Below, piece after piece: positions 53,671 through 62,193 of a stretch of 64,000 nucleotides of DNA. Positions within the stretch are counted from its first letter, which is position 1, and the number at the start of each line of letters is the position of its first letter. Location: positions 1 to 64,000 of the forward strand of contig CAISYC010000023.1 of the NCBI GenBank assembly GCA_903889565.1. Reading direction: 5' to 3'. The notes under the pieces were generated by a model. The model made no database searches and was not told the DNA's origin. It saw only the letters and a program-made list of their open reading frames with translations. The DNA comes from an uncultured beta proteobacterium. GTDB taxonomy: Bacteria > Pseudomonadota > Gammaproteobacteria > Burkholderiales > SG8-41. Made by a program: the position numbers and the translations under genes.

Positions 53671-54186
53671 TCAGCCGGTGGTTCCGGGCAGCGGTGTCAG
53701 CGAGTAGCCGACCCAGCGGCCGCAGGCGATGACGCCGATCCAGAACAGCAGCGAAAGCCCGCCAATGACGCGCGCCGCGGTTGGCGGCGTCGGCGCCGTG
53801 CCCCAGCTTTCGACGCCGCGATTGAAGTGCAGATGAAACACCAGCATGTTGAGGCCGGCCAATCCCATGAACGTGAACTTGGAAAGATAATAGGTATTGT
53901 GAATGTAGGTGACGGCGTTGGATGAAAACAGCAGCCCGCCGGTGATCACGGCGAGGGCAAACGCCGCCCACGTGCAGGGCAGCACCGAGGCGGTGACGCG
54001 GCCGACGCTGCGTTCGCGCGAGGCCCAGCCGAGCAGGCGCAGATCGACGATCGAGATCGAGCCGACCACCAGCGTGATCGCCAGCACGTGGAACGATTCG
54101 ATCCATGGAAACAGCGAATCGTTTTCGCGGATTTGAGTGGCGAAATTGGTCGCCTCAAGCGCGCGTAGCAGCGAATCCAGATCCAT
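53671..54186 (-). CDS. DUF6644-like membrane protein
   Basis: 171 residues with about four hydrophobic helices (SFHVLAITLVVGSISIVDLRLL, AAFALAVITGGLLF, FTFMGLAGLNMLVFHL, ARVIGGLSLLFWIGVIACG). Histidines in helices 1 and 3 could bind heme, as in small b-type cytochromes. Resembles the 54246-54743 product. GGAGGAAG precedes ATG 54186. Part of the 55352-52283 cluster. Confidence 0.7.
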   Translation of the reverse strand: MDLDSLLRALEATNFATQIRENDSLFPWIESFHVLAITLVVGSISIVDLRLLGWASRERSVGRVTASVLPCTWAAFALAVITGGLLFSSNAVTYIHNTYYLSKFTFMGLAGLNMLVFHLHFNRGVESWGTAPTPPTAARVIGGLSLLFWIGVIACGRWVGYSLTPLPGTTG

Positions 54187-54245
54187 TAACGGCTTCCTCC
54201 AGTGTGCGCCGGCGCGTGCTGGCGTCGATGCGGCGCGGCCGCTGA

Positions 54246-54743
54246 TTATTTATAGGCGATCCAGCGGCCGGCAAACACGATGCCGCACCACAATAAAAGT
54301 GAAAACACTGCGAGCAGGCGCGCGCGCGCACTGCGGCCCCCGGCCGGTTCCCAGTAGGACGGATCGCGGCTGAGCGGCCGCTGAAACAACTGCATCAACA
54401 CGATTACCGTTAACAGCAGCAGCATTTTTAGCTGGAAATATTCGTTGGCAAGCGAGCGCGCCGGCTCGCCGATGATCAGCGTGGCACCGGTGGCCAGCAG
54501 CAGCGGCAGCGCCCACCACACGACAGGACGGAAACGGTCCGACACGCGCGCCAGCGGCTGGTCGGTGCCGGCGACACCCAGCAGGCGCAGATTGATCATC
54601 AGGATCGACGACATCACCGCCGCGATGGCGAGGATGTGTATGGTCTGAAACGTCGGCACCACCCAGGCGTGGCTCTGGATTGCCTGGCTCAACGGGGTCG
54701 AATCGACCCAGTCGCAGAATTCCATCAAGGCTTTGGTTCGCAT
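54246..54743 (-). CDS. DUF6644-like membrane protein
   Basis: 165 residues, about four helices, starting with HAWVVPTFQTIHILAIAAVM and ending in LLWCGIVFAGRWIAYK. It is related to 53671-54186 in length and pattern (a conserved G-R-W near the C-terminus). A second Met six codons on is a possible start. Likely partner of the neighbouring membrane protein and of the cytochrome c upstream. Confidence 0.7.
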   Translation of the reverse strand: MRTKALMEFCDWVDSTPLSQAIQSHAWVVPTFQTIHILAIAAVMSSILMINLRLLGVAGTDQPLARVSDRFRPVVWWALPLLLATGATLIIGEPARSLANEYFQLKMLLLLTVIVLMQLFQRPLSRDPSYWEPAGGRSARARLLAVFSLLLWCGIVFAGRWIAYK

Positions 54744-54827
54744 GGATTCAACCGTGAAATGATGGGCGACGACGCAATGTTGTTCTTGCTTTAAGTTTAC
54801 ACGAGGCCTGCGCCCGCGCGACGCGGT

Positions 54828-55352
54828 CTATTTTTTCGCCGGCGCCGGTGTTGCGGCAACCGCTGTCGTGCCCATCGCGCCCGCTGCGCCGGGTTTCGTA
54901 TCCGGCGGCTGATAACGCAGATGGCAGCCGTCGCAGGCATTGAACATGTCGGTGCCCGCGTCGAACAGCGCATCGACGTTGCGCGCGTCGGCCGCCTTCA
55001 GCGCTTTTTCGCCGGCGTCCATCAGGCGGCGCGCGCGCGTCATCCATTCCTTGTTGTCGCGAGCGCGGCCGTCCATCATCAGCAGGTTGGCGGCCTCGGC
55101 CAGTGTTGCCGCGCCGTTGCGCGCCACCGCCCAGTCGGCGTCGGTCTTCGGAAATTTTTCGATCGTGCCCTTTTCCGTCATGATGGTCTGCACCGAATCC
55201 CACACGGCATCGGCGGCGGGGTCGATCACCCACGTCATCAGTTCGCGGAACTGCACCACGGCATGAAAGGGCGGCGGCGGGGGCGGCGGTTCGCTGCAAC
55301 TGGTTAATCCGAGCACGAGCAGTGCGCCTGGCAGCAGCAGGGATGAACGCAT
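54828..55352 (-). CDS. Cytochrome c-type lipoprotein
   Basis: 174 residues. Signal MRSSLLLPGALLVLGLTSC with a lipobox (LTSC) and a proline run after the Cys. The body is helical (cytochrome c-prime-like layout) and ends with a heme-binding CDGCH near residues 139-143, followed by a methionine-poor tail. It is probably anchored to a membrane facing the periplasm, passing electrons to the following membrane proteins. GGAGGAGTCC precedes ATG 55352. Confidence 0.78.
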   Translation of the reverse strand: MRSSLLLPGALLVLGLTSCSEPPPPPPPFHAVVQFRELMTWVIDPAADAVWDSVQTIMTEKGTIEKFPKTDADWAVARNGAATLAEAANLLMMDGRARDNKEWMTRARRLMDAGEKALKAADARNVDALFDAGTDMFNACDGCHLRYQPPDTKPGAAGAMGTTAVAATPAPAKK

Positions 55353-55560
55353 GGACTCCTCCGGTCGTTTTTTGAATTATTTTACCGGCCCGACTTTACC
55401 ATACAAGGGAATACGTTCCTGCGCGCAGGCCGCATTGCGGCGGCGCGTTGTCGGCGCCGAGCCGGCGCTGTGCGATAATTCCGCGCGCGCCGGGCACCAT
55501 GCGCCGCGGTGCGCCAATGCCGAACAATAAAACCAGCCATACGCGAACCAGGGAGAGCAG

Positions 55561-56664
55561 ATGTTCACCGAAATCCAGTCCGGCCTGCCGGAAATCATTT
55601 TTCACGGCTGCAGTGTCAAGCAATCGCAACACCGGCATCACGATCACGATAACTGTGCGACGCAGGGCGCGGCCGCGGCCGGTGGCGCGCGACGCCAGGT
55701 GCTGGTCGGCGGCAAACGCGTGAAGACCATCGATGTGCACTGCCATTGCGTGCTGCCGGAAACGCTCGCGATGATGGGACTGCGCCTTGAAGACCAGCGT
55801 GGCCCCGGCATCGGTGAAGTCGGTCTGCGCCGCGTCCGTGAAATGGACGAGGCGGGCATCGACGTCGAGGCGATCAGCATCAACCCGTTCTGGTACAAGG
55901 CCGAGCGTGACGTCGCCGAGAAACTGATCAAGACGCAGAACGAAAAGCTGACCGAACTGTGCGCCGCGCATCCCGACCGTCTGGTCGGCATGGCCTCGGT
56001 TTCCCTGCAGTTTCCGGATCTCGCCGTCCAGCAGCTCGAATACGCAATCAAGAAACTCGGCATGAAAGGCGTGGCGGTCGGCGGCAGTGTGGCCGGCGAA
56101 GCGTTTTCGGAAGCGAAGTTTCATCCGTTCTGGGCCAAGGTCGAAGAAATGGGCCAACTCGTTTTCATTCATCCGCAGGGCACGCCGGAACTTGCCAAGC
56201 GTCTCAAGGGCAACGGCTGGCTGACCAATGTGATCGGCAATCCGCTCGACACCACCATCGCGCTGTCGCACCTGATTTTCGAAGGCACGCTCGATCGTTT
56301 CCCGAATCTGAAAATCTGTTCGGCGCACGGCGGCGGCTTCCTGCCGTCATACGCGCCGCGTTCCGACAACGGTTGCCGCGTCGCTCCCGAGGAGTGCAAT
56401 CCGGCGATTCGGCTCAAAAAGAAACCGACCGAGTATCTGCGCCAGATGTATTTCGATTCGCTCGTGTTCACCGATGAAGCGCTGCGCCATCTCGCCGCCG
56501 AAGTCGGCTCCAGCCAGATCGTGATCGGCACCGATCATCCGATTCCGTGGTGGCAGCGTCCGGTCGAGCACCTGCTGAGCGCGCCGGGTTTCAGCGATGA
56601 CGAGCGCCGCAACATGCTCGGCCTCACCGCCGCGAAGCTGCTGGGCATCGATCCGTCGTTCTAG
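55561..56664 (+). CDS. Cytoplasmic amidohydrolase (ACMSD-like), His-rich N-terminus
   Basis: 367 residues, closely paralogous to 20948-22036 over its whole length: IDVHCHC, FIHPQGTPELAKRL, AHGGGFLPSYAPRSDN, LKKKPTEYLRQ and IGTDHPIPWW. The N-terminus has no twin-arginine signal; instead a histidine-rich run (SQHRHHDHDNC) precedes the barrel. Ribosome site GGAGAGCAG precedes ATG 55561. Followed 11 bases later by a TTT receptor. Likely a metal-dependent decarboxylase or hydrolase; the His run could bind metal. Confidence 0.85.
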   Translation: MFTEIQSGLPEIIFHGCSVKQSQHRHHDHDNCATQGAAAAGGARRQVLVGGKRVKTIDVHCHCVLPETLAMMGLRLEDQRGPGIGEVGLRRVREMDEAGIDVEAISINPFWYKAERDVAEKLIKTQNEKLTELCAAHPDRLVGMASVSLQFPDLAVQQLEYAIKKLGMKGVAVGGSVAGEAFSEAKFHPFWAKVEEMGQLVFIHPQGTPELAKRLKGNGWLTNVIGNPLDTTIALSHLIFEGTLDRFPNLKICSAHGGGFLPSYAPRSDNGCRVAPEECNPAIRLKKKPTEYLRQMYFDSLVFTDEALRHLAAEVGSSQIVIGTDHPIPWWQRPVEHLLSAPGFSDDERRNMLGLTAAKLLGIDPSF

Positions 56665-56675
56665 GCCCGGTTGTC

Positions 56676-57656
56676 ATGACCGCGGGCAGCGGGTCTAACG
56701 TGGGGCGCGCAGCGCCGTGGATCACGTTGGCCTCGTTGCCCGTTTTATTTTTGGCGGCGCCGGCGATGGCGCAGGGGTATCCGAACAAGGTCATTCGCAT
56801 GCTGACGACCGCCGCCGGCGGCGGCAGCGATTTGAATGCGCGGCTGATCGCGCAGCCGCTGAGCGTGAATCTCGGCCAGCAGATCGTGGTGGACAACCGG
56901 CCCGGCAGCATCGCCACCGATGTCGCCGCGAAGTCGGCGCCCGACGGTTATACGCTGCTGGTCAACGGCAGCGCGGTGTGGCTGCTGCAGTTTCTGCGCG
57001 ACAGTGTTGCTTATGACGCGCTGAAGGATTTTGCGCCGGTGACGCTGGCGACCAACGCGCCGTGCATCGTTGCCATTCATCCGTCATTGCCGGTCAAAAA
57101 CGTGCGCGAGCTGATCGCGCTGGCGAAGTCGCGGCCGGGGCAGTTGAATTACGTCGCCGGTGTGATCGGCGCGCCGCCGCATATTGCCGGCGAATTGTTC
57201 AAGGCGCGCGCCGGCGTCAACATCGTGCAGATTGGCTACAAGGGGATCGGCGGCGGCTTTACCGACGTGGTAGCGGGGCAGATCCAGTTGATGTTCCCGA
57301 CCGCGGGTTCGGTGATTCCCTATCTGAATTCAAAGCGCCTGCGCGCGCTCGCGGTGACCACGCCGGAACCGTCGCAATTGTTTCCGCATCTGCCCACGGT
57401 GGCGGAGGTGCTGCCGGGCTTCGAGGCCAGCGCGCCGCTGGCGGTGTTTGCGCCCGCGGGCACACCGGCATTCATTGTGCAGAAACTCAATCAGGAAATC
57501 GTGCGCGTATTGAATACGCCGGAACTCAAAGAAAAATTCCTCAACGTCGGCATCGAAACGGTCGGCAGCACGCCCGAGCAATTGACCGCGCGCATGAAGT
57601 CCGACATGGCAGTCCTCGGCAAAGTCATCCGCGACGCGGGTATCCGGGCCGACTGA
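56676..57656 (+). CDS. TTT-family (Bug) solute receptor
   Basis: 326 residues; a hydrophobic signal (WITLASLPVLFLAAPAMAQ), then YPNKVIRMLTTAAGGGSDLNAR, DNRPGSIATDVAAKSAPDGYTL. The second loop is shortened, as in the 42143 and 44244 receptors. ATG 56676 follows the amidohydrolase stop by 11 bases, so it is translated from the same message. Converges with the double CMD protein gene. Confidence 0.9.
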   Translation: MTAGSGSNVGRAAPWITLASLPVLFLAAPAMAQGYPNKVIRMLTTAAGGGSDLNARLIAQPLSVNLGQQIVVDNRPGSIATDVAAKSAPDGYTLLVNGSAVWLLQFLRDSVAYDALKDFAPVTLATNAPCIVAIHPSLPVKNVRELIALAKSRPGQLNYVAGVIGAPPHIAGELFKARAGVNIVQIGYKGIGGGFTDVVAGQIQLMFPTAGSVIPYLNSKRLRALAVTTPEPSQLFPHLPTVAEVLPGFEASAPLAVFAPAGTPAFIVQKLNQEIVRVLNTPELKEKFLNVGIETVGSTPEQLTARMKSDMAVLGKVIRDAGIRAD

Positions 57657-57687
57657 GCGCCGCGTAACGACGCCATTGCGTCACGCG

Positions 57688-58482
57688 TCAGATTTTGCGT
57701 TCGGTGAACACTTCCCTGGCGATCTCCAGCGCGTCTTCGACATGCGGCCAGCCGCGATACCAGCCGCATTGCGCGAAGGTTTCGCAGATTTCACGCTGGT
57801 TGAGGCCGGCGTCGAGCGCGTAGCCGATGTGGCGTTTGAGTTGTTTGAAGTGCTGCTGGCACATGAGTACCGACAGCAGCATCACCATGCGCTCTTTCAC
57901 ATCGAGCGGCGAGCGCTGCCAGATTTCGCCGTAGAGATAGCTGTCGACGATTTCCGCGGCGCCCGGCACCAGTTCGTGCGTGATCGACTGTGCGAGTTCA
58001 CGGTCCGCTTTTTCGCCCCAGGCCTTTTGGCGCAGGGCGCGGCCGCGCTGCATTTTTTCGTCAAGACTGTCGAGCCAGGGCAGATCGAGCGGCGTGTCCT
58101 GCGCTTTCCATTCATCGCGCTCGTCGATCACCTGTTGCGCCATCAGGAGCGCAAACACCGAGGCCGGCACGCCGGCGTAGAACTTCAATTCGACGAACAT
58201 CGCCTTGATCTTGTGCACGCTGATGCCGAGCGAGAGGCCGACCCGTACCTGGTGCTTGAGGCCGAAGTCGTGGCCGTTGACGCATTGCGCGGTGATGGTG
58301 GCGATGCTGCGCAGCACGGTGTCGAGGCCCGGTTCGCGCCAGATGCCGCCCCACATCACTTCGTGGCCGATCAGCGTGTGATCGGGTGAAATCTTGATCA
58401 TCGGGCTCGGTTTGGGCAGATGCGCGTCGATCACCGCGCGGAATGCTGCGCCCTGCTGCGCCAGTTGTTTGGCTGTTTTCAT
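57688..58482 (-). CDS. Double carboxymuconolactone-decarboxylase-like protein
   Basis: 264 residues with two successive CMD-like domains, at about 35-125 (ITAQCVNGHDFGLKHQVRVG) and 160-255 (KERMVMLLSVLMCQQHFKQLKRH). The first keeps Cys and His in a CVNGH pattern, not CxxC. GGAGGAG precedes ATG 58482. Convergent with the receptor at 56676. A role in ring-fission or lactone chemistry is possible. Confidence 0.78.
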   Translation of the reverse strand: MKTAKQLAQQGAAFRAVIDAHLPKPSPMIKISPDHTLIGHEVMWGGIWREPGLDTVLRSIATITAQCVNGHDFGLKHQVRVGLSLGISVHKIKAMFVELKFYAGVPASVFALLMAQQVIDERDEWKAQDTPLDLPWLDSLDEKMQRGRALRQKAWGEKADRELAQSITHELVPGAAEIVDSYLYGEIWQRSPLDVKERMVMLLSVLMCQQHFKQLKRHIGYALDAGLNQREICETFAQCGWYRGWPHVEDALEIAREVFTERKI

Positions 58483-58653
58483 GTCGTGCTCCTCCGTTTT
58501 GTCGGGTGAATTCTACCGCGGTCCGCCGGTGCCCGCGCCGCGCGCCTTGACGAAACCGCCGGTGCGCGTGTAAACCACTGCTTCGTTCGCGCGCCGCGGG
58601 TGCGGCGCCGGCGCAGTTGCAGTCAAGACGATTTCAATCCAGAGGAGAACAAC

Positions 58654-58956
58654 ATGTTGTGGGCTATTTCATGCGTTGATAAACCGAATACTGCTGCGAT
58701 TCGCGACAAGCATCTGGAAGCGCACCGCGCCCACCTGACGGCTTCAAAAGGAATTCTGGTGCTCGCCGGGGCAACGCAGAACGACGAAGGCACCGCGGCC
58801 ACCGGCAGCCTGTTCATCGTCAATGTGAACAGCCGCGCCGAGGCGAAGAAGTTTTCCGACGGCGATGCGTTCACGCAGAACGGCGTATTCGCCAGCATCA
58901 CCATCACGCGCATGCGCCGCGGGCAGTGGAATCCGGAGGCCTGCGAGGGGGCTTGA
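58654..58956 (+). CDS. YciI-like family protein
   Basis: 100 residues, ferredoxin-like fold of the YCII family: AISCVDKPNTAAIRDKHLEAHRAHL and GSLFIVNVNSRAEAKKFSDGDAF are the characteristic first and third segments. ATG 58654 with GAGGAGAACAAC upstream. Homologues may take part in catechol or aromatic metabolism, but the role here is unknown. Confidence 0.82.
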   Translation: MLWAISCVDKPNTAAIRDKHLEAHRAHLTASKGILVLAGATQNDEGTAATGSLFIVNVNSRAEAKKFSDGDAFTQNGVFASITITRMRRGQWNPEACEGA

Positions 58957-58981
58957 TCAATACGCGGCAGCGCGTGGCCGG

Positions 58982-59317
58982 TTACGGCGCGGTTTTGTCC
59001 TGGCCGGCCTTCGCGATGCCGCAGATTTCGGCGCTGCGCTGTTTGGCGTAGGTGAGCGGATTGAAGCGCGACACGTTGGTCGATGAATCGCTGTCGCGCA
59101 GGATCACCGGCTGCTCGCCATGCAACCGGTACTCTTCGTAGAGCATCTCGGCGGTGACGCCGTGCGCCGCCTTTTCGACGAGGTGGTGGTAGAGGAAGCT
59201 GTCGATCAGGTGCTTGGCCGCCGCCACCGCCTCATCGTAGGTCCAGAATTCGCCGACGCGTCGTCCAGTGACCTTGCCGTCGGGCAGCTTGCGCAGTGCG
59301 TCGATGAAAAATGACAT
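58982..59317 (-). CDS. Conserved hypothetical protein
   Basis: 111 residues, no signal peptide, mixed helices (EFWTYDEAVAAAKHLIDSFLYHHLVEKAAHG, AEMLYEEYRLHGEQPVILRD). Family not recognised. No strong ribosome site visible upstream of ATG 59317. It overlaps no other gene, and codon use fits its neighbours. Confidence 0.55.
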   Translation of the reverse strand: MSFFIDALRKLPDGKVTGRRVGEFWTYDEAVAAAKHLIDSFLYHHLVEKAAHGVTAEMLYEEYRLHGEQPVILRDSDSSTNVSRFNPLTYAKQRSAEICGIAKAGQDKTAP

Positions 59318-59364
59318 GGTTCAATTGTCACCGGATTCGGCCGGCTTGAAAAGCGCAATGTCAT

Positions 59365-60663
59365 TTATTTCCAAGCGCTATAGACCGGCCGGCTCATGAC
59401 ATAAGCCGGATTGGCGTCCTTGCGCGGCGTGAATTTCTGTACACGGCCGTTATCGACCTCGGCGACATACAGATTGCCGTCCTGATCGACGCTCATGCCA
59501 TGCACACCCCAGAAGCCGCCAGGGAAATCCCCCCAGGTGCCCCAGCTGTAGAGCAGATGGCCCTGCAGGTCGTACTTGAGCATCTTTGAAGTGCCGCGAT
59601 CGTGCGCCCACAGCGTGCGGTCGGCGCCGATGTAGAGCAGATGGATATCCGATGGGTCGGGCCCGAAACCCCACTCATAGAGATATTTGCCGTTCTCGTC
59701 GAACACTTGCACGCGGTGATTGCCGCGGTCGTTGACGAAAACGTGGCGCGTCACCGGATCGACCGCGATACCGTGCACGTTGTTCATGTAACCCGGGCGC
59801 TTTTCGTCGGGCACGGTGCCGCGACGGCCCCAGTCGAGCAGAAATTTGCCGTCCTTGTCGAACTTCGCCACGCGCGTGCCGTTGTAGCCGTCGGCGACAT
59901 AGAGCGTGCTGTCCGGCAGCCACGCCAGATAGGTCGGCCGGTTGAAATGCGTGCCGTCCGCCCCCTTGACGTCGCGCGTGCCCAGGGTCTGCACGATCTT
60001 CTTGCCGTCGTTGGTCATTTTGTAAACGACGTGCGAGTGATCGTCAACGATCCAGACGTGTTTTTCCGGATCATAGGGGTTAATGGCGACGAAGTGCGGG
60101 CGCTTCAGGATCTTGTCGTATTGCGTCCACGATTCGATGATGTTGCCGTTGCCGTCGATGACGTTGATGCAATGCTCCCAGTTCGCATCGACGCCGAGTT
60201 TGCCCTTCCATAACTTCGGGCCGTCCTCGGGTTCGCCGCCGGTGCCGCCGGCGCCCGGCGGCGACGACACGGTGGCGTCGCGGAAGGGCAGACGCCCGAC
60301 CGGAAACTGTATGCTCGGTCCGAGTGCGGACAGCAATTGCGTTTCCGGCCGCTTCACCACCGGCAGCTCGCCGCGGAACAGCACATAAATGCGGTTCGGG
60401 TTTTCGGCGAACACGCTCTGACCAGCGCCCCAGGTCCATTTTTCATTGCCGGGCAGGCTGCTTAGATCTTTCGGCCAGGTTTTGACGACGTCGTACGGCC
60501 CGAAAATGTCCTGCCCGCCAACAGCGCCCGGCACCGCGGCGAAATCACCGCCGGTTTTCGGCGCCTGCGCCGTTGCCTGCGACAGCGCGCCGCCGCCAAT
60601 CACAGAAAGCGCTGCAATCACGCCGCTCACGCTGAACAGCATGCGAATGCCTCGGATGTTCAT
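59365..60663 (-). CDS. Secreted NHL-repeat beta-propeller protein
   Basis: About 432 residues. Signal peptide (MNIRGIRMLFSVSGVIAALSVIGGGALSQATAQ) and then a series of NHL-type blades (GYNGTRVAKFDKDGKFLLDWG, DRGNHRVQVFDENGKYLYEWG, MSVDQDGNLYVAEVDNGRVQKF). ATG 60663 with GGGAGGAG upstream chosen; the frame is open to 60741. Family includes peptidyl-alpha-hydroxyglycine amidating lyases, but an enzyme activity cannot be asserted. A second NHL gene is at 62194. Confidence 0.82.
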   Translation of the reverse strand: MNIRGIRMLFSVSGVIAALSVIGGGALSQATAQAPKTGGDFAAVPGAVGGQDIFGPYDVVKTWPKDLSSLPGNEKWTWGAGQSVFAENPNRIYVLFRGELPVVKRPETQLLSALGPSIQFPVGRLPFRDATVSSPPGAGGTGGEPEDGPKLWKGKLGVDANWEHCINVIDGNGNIIESWTQYDKILKRPHFVAINPYDPEKHVWIVDDHSHVVYKMTNDGKKIVQTLGTRDVKGADGTHFNRPTYLAWLPDSTLYVADGYNGTRVAKFDKDGKFLLDWGRRGTVPDEKRPGYMNNVHGIAVDPVTRHVFVNDRGNHRVQVFDENGKYLYEWGFGPDPSDIHLLYIGADRTLWAHDRGTSKMLKYDLQGHLLYSWGTWGDFPGGFWGVHGMSVDQDGNLYVAEVDNGRVQKFTPRKDANPAYVMSRPVYSAWK

Positions 60664-60820
60664 GGTCTCCTCCCGGTGCGCGATGCGCTTGTTATATTGG
60701 AACCTGGCGCACAAATTAACATTGCGTTCCCTGCGCGGCAACCGTCTTTCGCGCCGTGTCGCTTTGCGGCGCTGCGGGATGACGCGGTAATATCAGGCGT
60801 CGAAACCCGGGAGGACCGCC

Positions 60821-61558
60821 ATGCAGCGCTTTCTGTCGATCATCGGGCCTTTGCCCTTCATGGCACTGGCGATTGTGGTTGCCGGCCTCGCCCTCGGTGC
60901 CGCGGTGTTCGTCTACCAGCATCTGTTCGCCGGGCCGTTGTCGGAAATGTCGACCTGGCTGGTCTATCCGGCGACCGGCCTCGCGCTCGCCACCAGTTAC
61001 TTTGCCTACGGCCTGTCGCTGCTGGTGATCGCGCCGGCGCTGAATTTTCTGCTCGGCGGGCGGCTCAAACCCTATCGCGGTTCCGCGGTGTCGCTGACGG
61101 CGCTCCGTTGGTACGTGCATTGCACAATGACGCTGGTGGTGCGTTATTCCTTCCTCGAATTCGTCACGCCGTCGCCATTCGCGCAGTTGTATTACCGTCT
61201 GATGGGCATGAAGATCGGCCGCAACGTGACGATCAATTCGACCGCGATCGCCGATCCATCGCTGATCGAAATGGAGGACAACGCCACCATCGGCGGTTCG
61301 GCCAGCATCCTCGCGCATTATGCGCAGGGCGGATACCTCGTGATCGCGCCGGTCAGGATCTGCAACGGCGCAACCATCGGCCTGCGCGCGGTGGTGATGG
61401 GCGGTGTCGAGGTCGGTGCCAAGGCCAAGGTGCTGGCGAGTTCTTTTGTATTGCCGAATACGAAAATTCCGCCCGGCGAAACCTGGGCCGGCATTCCGGC
61501 GCAGAAAATCGAACTCGCGCGCAACCAGCCGGCCGCCGAAGCCGCAGACTTGAGTTGA
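60821..61558 (+). CDS. Hexapeptide-repeat (left-handed beta-helix) transferase-like membrane protein
   Basis: 245 residues. Two or three N-terminal hydrophobic helices (about 5-85) are followed by a left-handed beta-helix with hexapeptide repeats (GMKIGRNVTINSTAIADPSLIEMEDNATIGG, VMGGVEVGAKAKVLASSFVLPNTKIPPGETWAG). Acetyl- or acyltransferase role on a glycan or lipid likely. ATG 60821 with GGGAGGACC upstream. Followed 7 bases later by a PAP2-like gene. Confidence 0.8.
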   Translation: MQRFLSIIGPLPFMALAIVVAGLALGAAVFVYQHLFAGPLSEMSTWLVYPATGLALATSYFAYGLSLLVIAPALNFLLGGRLKPYRGSAVSLTALRWYVHCTMTLVVRYSFLEFVTPSPFAQLYYRLMGMKIGRNVTINSTAIADPSLIEMEDNATIGGSASILAHYAQGGYLVIAPVRICNGATIGLRAVVMGGVEVGAKAKVLASSFVLPNTKIPPGETWAGIPAQKIELARNQPAAEAADLS

Positions 61559-61565
61559 GACGCCG

Positions 61566-62180
61566 GTGGGCGCTTTTCCGGAATGGCAAACCATCGCGCT
61601 GCGCGTGCTCGTCATCGCGGTGAGCCTCGTCGCGTGGTTCGTCACCCAGCGCATGATCGGCGCGCGCAGCGTCGCCGGCGGCGCGGTGTACGATCACTTT
61701 CATGTGCTGACCGCGCGCTGGAATGCCTGGCTGCATCAGCATCCGCCGGCCGCCAACGCCATTCTGGTGGCGAGTTCGCTGTGCGTCGATGCGGTCACGC
61801 TGTTTGTATTGTTCTACGCTGTGTTCGGCCCTTCATTCGCGCCGTTCTGGGGGTTGTTCGGCCTGTTCGCGCTGCGCCAGCTGTCGCAGGCGGCGGTCGC
61901 GCTGCCACCGCCGCAAGGCATCATCTGGCGCGATCCGGGGGTGCCGTCGCTGTTCGTGACCTATGCGGTGGGCAACGATTTCTTTTTTTCCGGCCACACC
62001 GCGCTGGCGGTCTACGGCGCGATGCAACTGGCGGCGCTGCAGATTCCGCTGCTGACCGCAGCGGGCATCGCAATCGCCGCGCTGCAGGTGGTTGCCGTCA
62101 TCGTACTGCGCGCGCACTGGACGATGGATGTCCTGTGCGGCTTGTTCGCCGCGATGATGGCCGGTCTGCTGGTCGGTTAG
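61566..62180 (+). CDS. PAP2-like phosphatase/sphingomyelin-synthase-type membrane protein
   Basis: 204 residues, several hydrophobic helices. Two phosphatase motifs are present: FFFSGHTALAVY and RAHWTMDVLCG, with the pairing His and Asp. This fits the PAP2_C (sphingomyelin-synthase-like) branch. GTG start at 61566. It lies 7 bases after the hexapeptide transferase, so the pair may modify a membrane lipid or lipid-linked sugar. Confidence 0.78.
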   Translation: MGAFPEWQTIALRVLVIAVSLVAWFVTQRMIGARSVAGGAVYDHFHVLTARWNAWLHQHPPAANAILVASSLCVDAVTLFVLFYAVFGPSFAPFWGLFGLFALRQLSQAAVALPPPQGIIWRDPGVPSLFVTYAVGNDFFFSGHTALAVYGAMQLAALQIPLLTAAGIAIAALQVVAVIVLRAHWTMDVLCGLFAAMMAGLLVG

Positions 62181-62193
62181 CGCGGTCGCGCGT

